Positions 1-8,785 are shown, counted from the first letter of the stretch. The stretch is 64,000 nt of DNA from Paramagnetospirillum marisnigri (GCF_001650715.1 NZ_LWQT01000041.1:25041-89040); one strand, 5' to 3'. Numbers and translations: made by a program. Notes: generated from the sequence alone by a model not told the origin.

Positions 1-2165
1 GTGAAGGAGACGATACGGCTGGCATTGTAGAGGTGGCGGGTATAGCCCAGCGCCGCGCCGAGATACCAGGGCGAGCCCTCATAGCTGCCATACAGGGTGC
101 CGCCATAAGAATTGACGCGGGTGCCATTGCCCGCGCTGGCGTCGGATTCATCCACCCGCGTATTGGCATAGGACAGCGCCAAACCGACGCGGGCGGCGTC
201 CAGCACCTGGACATCGGCGCCGAAAGCGGCGCCCGATGTATCCGAGCGATAGCCGTCGGTATCCTTGCGCCGTCCCTGCATGGCGGTGCCCGCGAAGCCC
301 TGGACCCAGACATCCAGGCCCTTCATGGCCTCGCCGGTGGCGACACCCGTACCGCCGCTTTGCGCCAGACGGATGGAATCGACCCGCAATCCCACCGCCC
401 CCAGGACCCGGTTCAGGGCCGCCATGGCCGCCTTGGTGTTGGCCCCGGTGACACTGGGCGCCAGCTTCTTCGCCGCCGCGTTGATGAGTGTGGCATCGCT
501 CAGGTTGTTCAGTGCCGTCTGCAAGCTCAACATGCCCGCATCCGTCCCAGAATAGTTGCTGGGGCCATCCACCACCGTGGATGCGGTGCCTGAAACGCCG
601 GAGACGTTGTTGGCGCCGACACTGGCGGTGATATAGATGTCGCCCGCCCCGATGCTGGACACCCCATAGGCGTCGGTCACCGCACCCGTGGCAACCGAGG
701 CCGTCCATCGCGTCGATCCAGATGTGGTGACGCTGATGGTGCCGCTGTTGGTGGTGGTGCTGGAGGCATGGGCATTCAGGACCAGGAACTTGTCATTGTT
801 CTTCACCGTATAGCCCGACACCGTGGGCGTGACGGTCAGGGTGCCGGTGTTGATGGTGTTGTTGACGTTGGTCGAACTGAAATCGATCTTGCCGTTGGAC
901 GAAGCGCCGATGGTGAACTTCACCGTCGAACTGGCCGCCTGATAGAAGCCGCCACCGTTCACGGTGGTGCCCTGGCCGGTCAGGGTATAGGCCCCCACAT
1001 CCAGGGTGCCGCCATTGAGGTACAGGCCCTGGGCGGTGTTGGAGGCCATGGTGACATTGGTGGACAGCGCGGTGGTGCCACCGTTGAGGCGCATCTGGTT
1101 GGTATAGAGGTTGTGGCCGACATTGACGGTGCCTGCCGTTACCGTGGTGGTGGCAAGGTAGCCCGAGGCACTGTCGGCGCCAATGTCGCCGCCGGTGGTG
1201 AAACTATTGCCCGAACCGGGATTGAAGGTGAGGTTGGTCTTGTTGCCCGTCGCTGTAGTGATCTTGCCCGTGATGGAGCCGCCGGTGATGTTGATGGTGC
1301 TGCCACCGGTGCCGCCCTTGAAGGCGATGGCGGTGCCTGTGGATGAGCCACCGGTAATGGTTCCGCCGGAGATACTGACGGATTCGATTTGGGATGCTAT
1401 CCCGTTGCTGCCAAATTCTATTGCTGCAGATGTGCCCGTTTGCCCGATCACGCCATCAGATACACTAACAGATATGGTTGGCGCTACCGCGCCTCCAAAG
1501 TATATTCCAGAAGAGTTCCCGCCACCGCCAATTATTGTTCCGCCTGAATTACTTACAGTAATGACCGGCCTTGTTCCAGAGTTTATCCCAACACTAATTC
1601 CGTGACCAGAGGACGATCCGCCTATTATTGTTCCAGCATTATTATTAACAATTCCCATATTGTTGTTTGTAGCGTCCTCATACGCCAATCCAGAGCCACT
1701 TCCAGATCCAATTATATTTCCAGTATTTACAAGACTAAATACAGCAGACTGAGATCCTGCAGGAGTAAATGAAATTGCTGATACGCCAGTACTGCTAATA
1801 ACGCCGCTGTTATTTACAATAATATTTGTTGCGCCAGTATTATTTAATTGAATTGCCGTGACAGCGTAACCTGATCCGGTGATTGTTCCCGAGTTCACAA
1901 TTGATAATGTGCCGTTGTCAAACGTATCGCCAACTCTAATTCCGACCCCAGTGCCTGTAATTGTACTTTGATTGTCAATTGTTGCTGTGAAGCCGCCCGT
2001 ACTTATGCTGTATGCAGGGTTACCGGAATTAGCCGACGAGACCGTCGTCGTCCCCGCCGAATTGATCGTAACCGTCGCCGCCTGCGCACTCGCCACGGCT
2101 GTGAGCAGCGCCAGGGCCGAGACCGAGCCCGCCAGCGCCAAACGCTTCGATACCGACATGCCCAT
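1..2165 (-). CDS. Autotransporter (type V secreted) protein, C-terminus cut by window edge
   Basis: The frame is open from the start codon to the left edge, about 720 codons. Two in-frame ATGs are possible, at 2165 and 2159; an AAGGAA-type Shine-Dalgarno lies upstream. Residues 1-26 form a signal peptide (basic start, Ala/Leu-rich core, ASAQA cleavage region). The passenger, to about residue 600, is rich in Gly, Ser, Thr and Asn with recurrent NSGTI and GGTI motifs, as in beta-helix autotransporters. From about residue 610 the sequence reads GLDVWVQGFAGTAMQG and then the alternating aromatic/Gly strands of an autotransporter beta-barrel (PF03797 style). The protein should reach the outer membrane through Sec and display or release the passenger. 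The passenger part encoded at about 1360-2000 is visibly AT-richer than the rest. The substrate or adhesion target cannot be read from sequence. Confidence 0.85.
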   Translation of the reverse strand, partial: MGMSVSKRLALAGSVSALALLTAVASAQAATVTINSAGTTTVSSANSGNPAYSISTGGFTATIDNQSTITGTGVGIRVGDTFDNGTLSIVNSGTITGSGYAVTAIQLNNTGATNIIVNNSGVISSTGVSAISFTPAGSQSAVFSLVNTGNIIGSGSGSGLAYEDATNNNMGIVNNNAGTIIGGSSSGHGISVGINSGTRPVITVSNSGGTIIGGGGNSSGIYFGGAVAPTISVSVSDGVIGQTGTSAAIEFGSNGIASQIESVSISGGTITGGSSTGTAIAFKGGTGGSTINITGGSITGKITTATGNKTNLTFNPGSGNSFTTGGDIGADSASGYLATTTVTAGTVNVGHNLYTNQMRLNGGTTALSTNVTMASNTAQGLYLNGGTLDVGAYTLTGQGTTVNGGGFYQAASSTVKFTIGASSNGKIDFSSTNVNNTINTGTLTVTPTVSGYTVKNNDKFLVLNAHASSTTTNSGTISVTTSGSTRWTASVATGAVTDAYGVSSIGAGDIYITASVGANNVSGVSGTASTVVDGPSNYSGTDAGMLSLQTALNNLSDATLINAAAKKLAPSVTGANTKAAMAALNRVLGAVGLRVDSIRLAQSGGTGVATGEAMKGLDVWVQGFAGTAMQGRRKDTDGYRSDTSGAAFGADVQVLDAARVGLALSYANTRVDESDASAGNGTRVNSYGGTLYGSYEGSPWYLGAALGYTRHLYNASRIVSF

Positions 2166-2288
2166 CCCCCGCTTTCGTTCCTTCAACCGACGCGCCGCCG
2201 CACCTTAACGAGAGCAGCAACGCCGAGCGTCACCCATTTGGATGATGTCGGGCGAAATACCACCAAATGCGCAGCCCTCATCCTATGC

Positions 2289-2300
2289 CCTCATATGAGG
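2289..2300. promoter_or_regulatory. Perfect 12-bp palindrome upstream of autotransporter
   Basis: CCTCATATGAGG is self-complementary and lies about 125 bp upstream of the autotransporter start. It could be an operator for a dimeric regulator. The factor is unknown. Confidence 0.3.
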
Positions 2301-2334
2301 TGTCGGACGCTGCCGATTTTGGGTAATACAACCA

Positions 2335-2343
2335 GGGGGGGGG
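2335..2343. repeat. Homopolymeric G9 (C9 on the gene strand) tract
   Basis: Nine consecutive G residues lie about 170 bp upstream of the autotransporter start. Tracts of this kind in promoters of surface-protein genes can slip and alter expression (phase variation). Here that is only an inference from position and length. Confidence 0.4.
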
Positions 2344-2438
2344 TGTCAATTGATGATCTGGCTAATTCCATAAAAATACAGGGGCATTATCAATCATGGA
2401 GGTCATTGTTGACCGGCTTGACCGCCCGAGTTTGCCTC

Positions 2439-2460
2439 AATCATAATGATCAGTATGATT
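2439..2460. promoter_or_regulatory. Inverted repeat, likely antitoxin operator
   Basis: AATCATA (2439-2445) and TATGATT (2454-2460) are perfect inverted repeats separated by 8 bp, directly before the antitoxin Shine-Dalgarno (GGAGG, 2464-2468). Phd/YefM antitoxins normally repress their own operon through such palindromes. Confidence 0.5.
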
Positions 2461-2473
2461 TATGGAGGCGCCG

Positions 2474-2743
2474 ATGATCACCGAGACCAATGCCGTCACC
2501 TTCCGCCAGAACCTGGGCGAGATGATCAATCAGGTCCAATACCGCCACGACAGCATCGTCATCAACAAGGACGGCAAACCCGTCGCCGCGCTGATCGATG
2601 CCCGCCTCTTCGGTCGTATTCGGCGGATGCAGGACCGGTTTGATACCCTGGCCACCCGCATGGCCGATGCCTTCGCCACCATCCCCGTCGAAGAGGGCAT
2701 GGCCGAGATCGACAGGATCGTCGCCGAAGGTCGGAAGCGCTGA
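2474..2743 (+). CDS. Type II antitoxin, Phd/YefM family
   Basis: This 89-residue protein begins MITETNAVTFRQNLGEMINQ, the usual N-terminal DNA-binding fold of Phd/YefM antitoxins, followed by the conserved VINKDGKPVAALID segment. The C-terminal part is charged and helical and should wrap the toxin. The ATG at 2474 is preferred to one at 2462 because GGAGG sits 5 bp before it. The PIN toxin gene follows after 2 bp, so the two form an operon. The antitoxin should bind the partner PIN ribonuclease and repress the promoter at the inverted repeat just upstream. Confidence 0.85.
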   Translation: MITETNAVTFRQNLGEMINQVQYRHDSIVINKDGKPVAALIDARLFGRIRRMQDRFDTLATRMADAFATIPVEEGMAEIDRIVAEGRKR

Positions 2744-2745
2744 TC

Positions 2746-3159
2746 GTGCCCACCTTGCGCGTGGTTCTGGACACCAATGTCCTGGTGTCTGGCCTAGCCT
2801 ATCCCAACAGTGTGCCGGGTCGGATCGTGACAGCGTGGCGGCAGGGCGGTTTGGACGTGGTTCTGTCCCGATATATCCTCGACGAGTTGGCCCGAGTCCT
2901 GCCGCGCCTGAACCACCGTCTGAACTGGACGGACGCCGACTTCGCCGATCTCATGGACATCCTGGCTTTGACCGCTGATCTGGTGGAACCGGATACTGGA
3001 ACAGATGCCCGCCTTCGTGATCATGCCGATCAGCCTGTGCTGGGCACCCTGGTCGCCGCCAAGGCGGATTATCTCGTCACCGGGGACCGCGATCTGCTCG
3101 CCCTGGCTGAGCACTACCCGATCATCAGCCCTGTGGCTTTCTGGGAACGGCATGGCTAG
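2746..3159 (+). CDS. PIN-domain toxin (COG1569 type)
   Basis: This 137-residue protein starts with GTG two bases after the antitoxin stop. The N-terminus VVLDTNVLVSGL holds the first PIN aspartate. Further acidic residues are in the DELARVL, DHADQPVL and VTGDRDLLAL segments, and the last is the classic TGDxDLL motif. PIN proteins are metal-dependent ribonucleases. In this subfamily the toxin usually forms an addiction pair with a Phd- or AbrB-like antitoxin, here the preceding gene. The stop codon overlaps the stop of the convergent gene on the other strand. Confidence 0.85.
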   Translation: MPTLRVVLDTNVLVSGLAYPNSVPGRIVTAWRQGGLDVVLSRYILDELARVLPRLNHRLNWTDADFADLMDILALTADLVEPDTGTDARLRDHADQPVLGTLVAAKADYLVTGDRDLLALAEHYPIISPVAFWERHG

Positions 3160-3494
3160 GAGCCGCTGGAAGTCTCCTGCCTTTGTCGGGAGGTCTGCCC
3201 CCGCGCCATCACGCCCCAAACGCCAAGATAAAGATCATGCCGCCAACCCTGGTCCACTGAGTCCTTGAAGTTGGTGGCCTTGATGGCGCGCACCGCATCG
3301 GCCATCACCTGGGCGACATGTTCGCGGTCAACGAGGGCACGGAAGCGATAATCGGTCCCCGCTCCCTCGGTCACCTTGGCCTCGGGGAAAGCCTTCTCGA
3401 TGTCGCCGGGGAATCGCCCCCGGACCTTGAGGACATCCGGCCTTCCTTTCTCGGCCACCACGGACAGGAATGCGTTGTTCAAGAAAATCCACAT
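3156..3494 (-). CDS. Conserved hypothetical protein downstream of NUDIX gene
   Basis: This 112-residue protein begins MWIFLNNAFLSVV and includes DVLKVRGRFPGDIEKAFP and DYRFRALVDREHVA. I recall similar short proteins in alphaproteobacterial accessory regions but know no function. Its start lies inside the end of the NUDIX gene (16-bp overlap), so it is probably translationally coupled to it. The stop overlaps the stop of the convergent PIN gene. No membrane segment or signal peptide is visible. Confidence 0.6.
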   Translation of the reverse strand: MWIFLNNAFLSVVAEKGRPDVLKVRGRFPGDIEKAFPEAKVTEGAGTDYRFRALVDREHVAQVMADAVRAIKATNFKDSVDQGWRHDLYLGVWGVMARGQTSRQRQETSSGS

Positions 3495-4066
3495 GCGGCT
3501 CCGTTCTCCTTGATGAAGGTCGCCAGATCGGCGGCGATGGTCCGATCAACCGGCTTGTTGAGAAATTCTCCCAGCCGATCCAGGGGGACCAGTTTGACCG
3601 CCATGCTCTCCCATCCGAAGGTGGCAGGGCTTCCCCCGATCCGGCGGGCGATGTAATAGCGCCCGACGCTGGTATCACGCTGATAATCCCCAAGCAGGGC
3701 CAGTAACCCGACCCGAAGGCCGGATTCCTCGAAACCCTCCTTGATCGCCGTGGCCTGGAGGGAAAGGCCAGGTTCCCTGGTGCCCTTGGGGAAGGTGTGT
3801 TGGTAGCCGCCAAAATGGCCGCTGGGTTCCACGATCCAGACTCGCCGATCCGGTTCGACGATAACCACTCCAGCCGATTGGGTCTTGCCCGGAGGTACAT
3901 TCATGACCGGCTCCACCAAGTCTGACCGCTGACCCTCGACAAGCGCCCAGGCGGCTGGAGCACTCGGGCGACCAACCCACGGGCCAAACGGAATCCCGTT
4001 GAGCGATCTGGGGACTGTTGCATCCCTGGTAAAGATCAGGATTTCGGAATTGGGGTTGTCATCCAC
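3479..4066 (-). CDS. NUDIX hydrolase with altered Nudix box
   Basis: This 195-residue protein starts at a GTG 3 bp after the integrase stop. A Nudix-fold stretch (SAGVVIVEPDRRVWIVEP, then HTFPKGTREPG) leads into the Nudix box, which ends KEGFEESGL. The family consensus is GX5EX7REUXEEXGU. Here the catalytic EE pair is kept, but the first Glu is Leu and the Arg is Lys. NUDIX enzymes cleave nucleoside diphosphates linked to another group; the substrate cannot be read from sequence. Its position directly behind an integrase marks it as cargo of an integrative element. Confidence 0.75.
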   Translation of the reverse strand: MDDNPNSEILIFTRDATVPRSLNGIPFGPWVGRPSAPAAWALVEGQRSDLVEPVMNVPPGKTQSAGVVIVEPDRRVWIVEPSGHFGGYQHTFPKGTREPGLSLQATAIKEGFEESGLRVGLLALLGDYQRDTSVGRYYIARRIGGSPATFGWESMAVKLVPLDRLGEFLNKPVDRTIAADLATFIKENGAACGFS

Positions 4067-4069
4067 GGG

Positions 4070-5296
4070 TCACTTTGCCTTCTTGATGGGATGAACGTTG
4101 CCCTTCTTTACGGGCATGGCGCAGAAATTCCCCCAGTCCTGCATCAGGCGGGTTCTTTTCTCGAACAAGTCACCACGGCGATAGGCGGCTTCGACCTTGT
4201 TGCCAATGGTGTGGGCCAGGGCCATCTCCTCGACATCGCGGGGATAAGCGGTCTGTTCGGCGCACCAGTCCCGAAAGGTGGAGCGGAATCCGTGCGCCGT
4301 GAGGTCGCCTCTATTCATCCGCTTGAGCAATTGCAGGAAAGCCATCCCGGAGAGGGGACGATTGTCTTTCATGCCGGGAAAGACATAGTCGGAAACCTTA
4401 ATCGTCTTCATGGCCTCGATGATGGCCATGGCGGCGGAGGAAAGCGGCACCCGGTGTTCCCGGCCAGCCTTCATCCGCTCACCGGGGATGGTCCACACCT
4501 TCTTATCGGCATCGATTTCCGACCATTTGGCACCGTAGGCCTCACCCGGTCTGGCCGCCGTCAGAATCTGAAATTCCAGTCCCCGTGCGCCAACGCTGTC
4601 TTGTGCGCGCAAGGCCTTCATGAAGGCGCCCATCTCCTCATAGGGTAGGGCGGCATGGTGCTGCACCTTCTGAACCTTGCTGCGTGGGGGCAGAAGCTTG
4701 TCCAGATGCCCCCGCCAACGCGCTGGGTTCTCCCCACGCCGGAGCCCCCTGGCAGTAGCCCAGTCCAAGATCGACTCGACCCGTCCCCTGACCCGGCTGG
4801 CGGTCTCCGTCTTGGTCTGCCAGATCGGCTCCAGAACCTTGAGCACCAAACCGGTATCGACGGACTTTACCGCCAACGAGCCGAAAACCGGATACACATA
4901 GGTTTCCAGTGTCGAGCCCCATTGGGCTTTGTGCTTGGCATTCTTCCAGCCAGTCTTGTGGGCATCGATATAGGCTTCGGCACACTGCCGGAATGTCATC
5001 GCCTTGGCGGCGTCCAGGGCTGCCTCAAGTTGCCGCGCTTTCCTCTCTTCAATGGGGTCTTTTCGGTCCCGTAGCTGGCGACGGCATTGCTCGGCCTCCT
5101 CCCTGGCATTGGCCAACGGAACCGTGTCAACCGACCCCAGCCCCATCTCTCGGGCTTTGCCATCCAGCATGAAGCGGAACAGCCACGACTTGGTCCCGAC
5201 CTTGGACACCTGGAGGTAGAGGCCGCCACCGTCGGCGTAGCGTCCGGCCTCTTTCATCTTGGAAACTTGTAGCGCCGTGAGCTTTCCAGCAGCCAT
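4070..5296 (-). CDS. Tyrosine recombinase/integrase, P4 type
   Basis: This 408-residue protein has the N-terminal DUF4102 arm domain of P4-like integrases (LTALQVSKMKEAGRYADGGG), a central SAM-like core-binding domain around residues 100-190, and a C-terminal catalytic domain. Catalytic residues are visible: R249 (AARPGEA), H335-x-x-R338 (HGFRSTF), H362 (LAHTIG) and Y372 (AAYRRGD). It should integrate or excise an island, usually at a tRNA 3' end, but no tRNA was recognised nearby. The NUDIX gene follows after 3 bp. It lies about 13 kb from the prophage with apparent host genes between, so it probably belongs to a different element. Confidence 0.9.
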   Translation of the reverse strand: MAAGKLTALQVSKMKEAGRYADGGGLYLQVSKVGTKSWLFRFMLDGKAREMGLGSVDTVPLANAREEAEQCRRQLRDRKDPIEERKARQLEAALDAAKAMTFRQCAEAYIDAHKTGWKNAKHKAQWGSTLETYVYPVFGSLAVKSVDTGLVLKVLEPIWQTKTETASRVRGRVESILDWATARGLRRGENPARWRGHLDKLLPPRSKVQKVQHHAALPYEEMGAFMKALRAQDSVGARGLEFQILTAARPGEAYGAKWSEIDADKKVWTIPGERMKAGREHRVPLSSAAMAIIEAMKTIKVSDYVFPGMKDNRPLSGMAFLQLLKRMNRGDLTAHGFRSTFRDWCAEQTAYPRDVEEMALAHTIGNKVEAAYRRGDLFEKRTRLMQDWGNFCAMPVKKGNVHPIKKAK

Positions 5297-5495
5297 CCGC
5301 CAACATCCTCAACCCACAAATATACCCACAAACATGCCATGGATTTTCCGGTGCAGCAATGGACGGCCTTGGATAAGCGATCGGAATAATCACTATATAT
5401 CAGCTACATTTATGGGCGATTGGAGATGCTTATGGATATAATATTGGCGGACTCTCCCTCCGCCATTACTTCTAAAGAATAGATTCTCTGACGCA

Positions 5496-5525
5496 CAGAG
5501 CCTTGGGCTAAAGCCCAAGGCTCTG
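5496..5525. terminator. Perfect 13-bp stem, 4-base loop hairpin
   Basis: CAGAGCCTTGGGC (5496-5508) pairs perfectly with GCCCAAGGCTCTG (5513-5525) around the loop TAAA. No long T run follows on either strand, so this may be a factor-assisted bidirectional terminator. Alternatively it is a recombination-related or regulatory structure upstream of the integrase. Confidence 0.4.
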
Positions 5526-5680
5526 CGGCGTTTCAAGTATGTAGCTGTTGACCTTCTGGTCTTGTGACAGCGCATTTTTAAACAATTTTCTCTTCTCTCC
5601 CGCCCTGTTTCTCTGGAAGCTGTTGACTGCCGCCAAACGGTACGGATTTAAAAGTTGCAAGTTATTCAAAGAGTTGCGGG

Positions 5681-5757
5681 GCCAAAAGCTGTTGACCTTT
5701 TCGCAGTTTTTGCTGGCGCCGGAAAGAGTCTGGGAGTGGAATGGGCGGTCAACAGCT
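5681..5757. repeat. 77-bp repeat, left copy
   Basis: By eye this copy matches 10974-11050 without gaps, with about 67 of 77 bases identical. Its ends carry an 11-bp perfect inverted repeat, AGCTGTTGACC (5687-5697) and GGTCAACAGCT (5747-5757). The two copies are not in one shared protein frame, so a non-coding element is more likely (MITE-like, REP-like, RNA or protein-binding). Together the copies bracket the hemerythrin/MBL/GGDEF genes. Confidence 0.6.
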
Positions 5758-5923
5758 TCTCGTCCTGGCTGATGTGGAGGCCGCCATTCAAGTCTCGGCC
5801 ATCGGGGGCCTCCTGTCTGTAGGGTGGTTGGGAAACCAATCCTGTCAGACCGGAGCCTTCGACGTCACTTCACACACCAATATCGCTGTAGCGGTTTTGT
5901 TCAATCCCGAATCTCAACAGATC

Positions 5924-8533
5924 CTAAAACACCCCTCGCTCGTTCAGGAATTCCCCATATCGCCGGTCTTCGATCAGGATGTGCTTTACGATCCAGCCAT
6001 GAAGGAAGGCCAAAATTTCATCAGCTGGAATTGATGCTCCTCCAGCAATCCGGCTCTGTAATTCCTCAACCTGCGCCACCAGTCCAGCGTGGGCCCTTGA
6101 ATGCCCAAGCTCAGCCGGGTACTGGTATCCATGAAGCAACTCCTCTTCAGCTTGGAAGTGATAGCGCGTGTAATCCACCAGCTTGGAGAGCGCCTCGGCC
6201 ACTTCGCCGACTTCGGTCTTTCGCTCCACTGCGTCCAGAACGCGATTGGCGGAGGCAAAGAGACGCCGATGCTGCATATCGATCCATTGGATATGGACCG
6301 AATACTCGTCATGCCATTTGAGAAGGTTCCGGCCATCCAATTGACACGCCGAAGGCTCTACACTTGTCCGTCGGCCGAATGTTTCAAACAGCTTCCACCG
6401 CACATTGGGGATTTCCCCCAGCTGGCTGGTGGGTAGCTGATACAGCACAACCTCGGTATCGCACTTGAACGACGCGATCACCGGCACATCGAACACAGCC
6501 CTCTCCTCTCCAAAGAAATCTCCGGGTCCGAGACTTTCCAGAAGCTTTTCTCCCAGGATGCGAGATATGCGGCCAGTTTCGATCAGGTATACGGCAGGGG
6601 CGGCTTGGTCGATCTGCATGCCTGCAGCAACTCGGATGGTCTTAGCATTCTTGGCGATAGCATTTAGCGTCCCCGTTGATACCACGTCGCCCAACAGCCA
6701 CGTCCTACTGAGGAATTCCCGCGTTTCAAAAAGGCGCGATATCCCGGCGAATAAGTCATGACGCATAATGAAGGCGCGGTACAGATCCGCAGGAAGTGCC
6801 AATGCCTGAACGAAACTTAAGGCCCGGATAGTTTCTAAGGCTGGCATGTCCTGAAGGCCCGACATTTCCCCCAAGAACGCCCCTGCCGACAACTCAGCAC
6901 GAAAATCCGACTCTTCGTCTAGGAGTTCGACCAATCCCGTCAGCAGCAGATAGATACGATCATGCTGGTTGCCGCCACGTAGAAGGATGCTCTCAGGATT
7001 GAAGGTAACAACAGGTCCATTGAGAAGGCCTCCCAATTCAGGAGCAGGCACTCCGGATAGATGATCCGCCAAGAAATGGAATGCGGCACGGCTCAGAAAA
7101 TCACGATGGCTGGGGATCAGAACGTCAACGGAACCGAATGACGACCCGGAACCGATCCGCTTCTGCTCCCGGGTTAATGGTAATGATGTGTGAGCGAGAA
7201 TGATCCGACTGGAGTGATCTGAAGTGAAGTCAGTCGCCTCTCCATGGATCATACCGCCGCCAATATCGATCTTCTTGATGTCCGAGGGTTCTGCGTAATC
7301 GGCAACGATCTGATCATACAAGGAGCGATCAAGGCCGGGCTTCGACGGATCGTCGGTGATCATCCCGGCCAATGTCTTCAAACCCACCACATCAGCAAAA
7401 TGGGCATAACTCCGATAGCCACCTTCGGCCAACGCCCGGAAATGGAAAATGGTGGTCTCCACCGGATGCGGCGAGAAAACAGGTTTTACCTCCATGCCAT
7501 CAAGGTTGTTCCATTCGCCGAGCCGAAGATCGACCACATTAAAGTAGCTGGAAAAGTCGCGTTCCTCGATATCCAGCAGTGCCGCGAGCTTCTTGGTCAC
7601 GGCCGCCCGCACCATCGGCACGGCAAAGAATTTGACCCGCCGATCCGCCCGCATCAGCGTTGTCAGGCCGGCGATATGGTCGTCGTGGGAATGCGTGACG
7701 AAAACGCCTTCAATTTCATTGACGCCCACACCTAGGGCACGCAAAGACGCGGACAAATTCGGCCCCGCATCGACCAGATTGATCTTTCCTTGATAAACGA
7801 CAATTGACCCCATGGTGGCTCGACGGATATCCCATCCATCCCCCTCGCCAAGATGAACGACGGCGAAATACTCACGGGGAAACTGCGTTGCGCCCAAGGA
7901 GTAAGGACACTCATAAGTCTGGAACGCGCCAAGATTGAGATCGACCTCTAGAGCCTCTTGCCCAGCGCGAAATTCAAAGACATTTGGCCGCAGGCGACGA
8001 AGCTCGACCCCCGGTCGGATCTCGACGGATCCCTCGCCCAGCGCCACCCCATCCAGCAAATCGCGGGGATGGGCAATCCGGCCAAAGGCGAAGCGGAGCT
8101 TGAGCCGCATCATTTGGTGCGCCTGGTTCGCAGGCACTCCAGCTGCCAGAATCTCCTCCTCCGATATCAGGCCGTAATTGCCTCGGAAGATGTACTGCAT
8201 CTGGGCCTCGACCCGTTCCCGCCCACCGATCAGCATGGGCTTTATGCCGGTGTTGTTAGGGTGACCTGGCAGCAACATCCCTTGGCGATAGAACATCTGC
8301 AGCACCGGGAATTCCGCCAGATTGGCAAAATCTCCGCCCTGGACCATCACATCGGACAGTAGAATGGCATTGGGACCGGTTTCACAGGCGACGCCCTTGA
8401 CCACGGTTGGCCGAACAAGGCCGCGCCGGATCAGATGCTTGATCGTATCCGCCGGACACCCGCATAGAATTCGCAGGTCAGCCTCGGGGATTTCAACCCA
8501 GGCGACTCCTGGTGTCACATCAATCTTGAACAT
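5924..8533 (-). CDS. MBL-fold / tandem cNMP-binding / hemerythrin fusion protein
   Basis: This is an 869-residue soluble multidomain sensor. Residues 1-235 are an N-terminal region I cannot assign. Residues 240-500 are a metallo-beta-lactamase fold with HSHDDH at 281-286. About 505-600 and 610-715 are two cyclic-nucleotide-binding-like folds (GAFLGEMSG and GDFFGEERA turns). Residues 738-869 are a hemerythrin domain with all seven di-iron ligands: H755, H792, E796, H811, H815, H851 and D856. Hemerythrin binds O2 and can respond to NO. The MBL part may be a hydrolase or a second metal sensor. The start has GGAGG 7 bp upstream. It is divergent from a stand-alone hemerythrin gene. Function is inferred as redox or oxygen sensing with nucleotide input; the output is unknown. 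Confidence 0.85.
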   Translation of the reverse strand: MFKIDVTPGVAWVEIPEADLRILCGCPADTIKHLIRRGLVRPTVVKGVACETGPNAILLSDVMVQGGDFANLAEFPVLQMFYRQGMLLPGHPNNTGIKPMLIGGRERVEAQMQYIFRGNYGLISEEEILAAGVPANQAHQMMRLKLRFAFGRIAHPRDLLDGVALGEGSVEIRPGVELRRLRPNVFEFRAGQEALEVDLNLGAFQTYECPYSLGATQFPREYFAVVHLGEGDGWDIRRATMGSIVVYQGKINLVDAGPNLSASLRALGVGVNEIEGVFVTHSHDDHIAGLTTLMRADRRVKFFAVPMVRAAVTKKLAALLDIEERDFSSYFNVVDLRLGEWNNLDGMEVKPVFSPHPVETTIFHFRALAEGGYRSYAHFADVVGLKTLAGMITDDPSKPGLDRSLYDQIVADYAEPSDIKKIDIGGGMIHGEATDFTSDHSSRIILAHTSLPLTREQKRIGSGSSFGSVDVLIPSHRDFLSRAAFHFLADHLSGVPAPELGGLLNGPVVTFNPESILLRGGNQHDRIYLLLTGLVELLDEESDFRAELSAGAFLGEMSGLQDMPALETIRALSFVQALALPADLYRAFIMRHDLFAGISRLFETREFLSRTWLLGDVVSTGTLNAIAKNAKTIRVAAGMQIDQAAPAVYLIETGRISRILGEKLLESLGPGDFFGEERAVFDVPVIASFKCDTEVVLYQLPTSQLGEIPNVRWKLFETFGRRTSVEPSACQLDGRNLLKWHDEYSVHIQWIDMQHRRLFASANRVLDAVERKTEVGEVAEALSKLVDYTRYHFQAEEELLHGYQYPAELGHSRAHAGLVAQVEELQSRIAGGASIPADEILAFLHGWIVKHILIEDRRYGEFLNERGVF

Positions 8534-8785
8534 CGATCAACCTCCGGTGAAGCCCCTTGAGGAATACAGCCCAACTTTTCAGCTTTCTGCGTTCCAGGCC
8601 GAACCTGCCGAGGCATAATGGGAGCATACTTCCGCCTTAGCCTCTAGGCATATTTGGAATTCCACCCGTGTGGCGCAATAGCGGTTTCGCCCACTCTGCT
8701 TGACACCCTAGACTGCGCTTCAATCCGTTGCGCCCTAACTACCTTAGATGTAGGGTTTGTTCCTGAATTCTCTCGGGAGCCCCCC

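Larger units (their letters stand above)
2166..2473. other. Divergent intergenic region between autotransporter and toxin-antitoxin pair
   Basis: No convincing gene is seen here. The stretch is more AT-rich than its surroundings. It carries a 12-bp palindrome, a run of nine G and an inverted repeat just before the antitoxin gene, all listed separately. Promoters for both flanking genes should lie here. Confidence 0.6.
5297..5923. other. Non-coding region upstream of integrase with hairpin and repeats
   Basis: No gene is supported in this 627-bp stretch. It is AT-richer than the flanks. It contains a 13-bp perfect hairpin, the left copy of a 77-bp repeat, and two extra half copies of its end motif AGCTGTTGAC (at 5543 and 5618). 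The integrase promoter and a possible attachment site would be expected here, but no duplicated core could be identified. Confidence 0.55.

Noticed and set aside
4070..5296. Tyrosine integrase as the prophage integrase
   Set aside because: It is about 13 kb from the phage genes, separated by apparent host sensory genes. The serine recombinase is adjacent to the prophage instead.
5297..5923. tRNA gene as attachment target of the tyrosine integrase
   Set aside because: I could not form a cloverleaf or find the T-arm consensus in this gap. A tool-based scan would decide.
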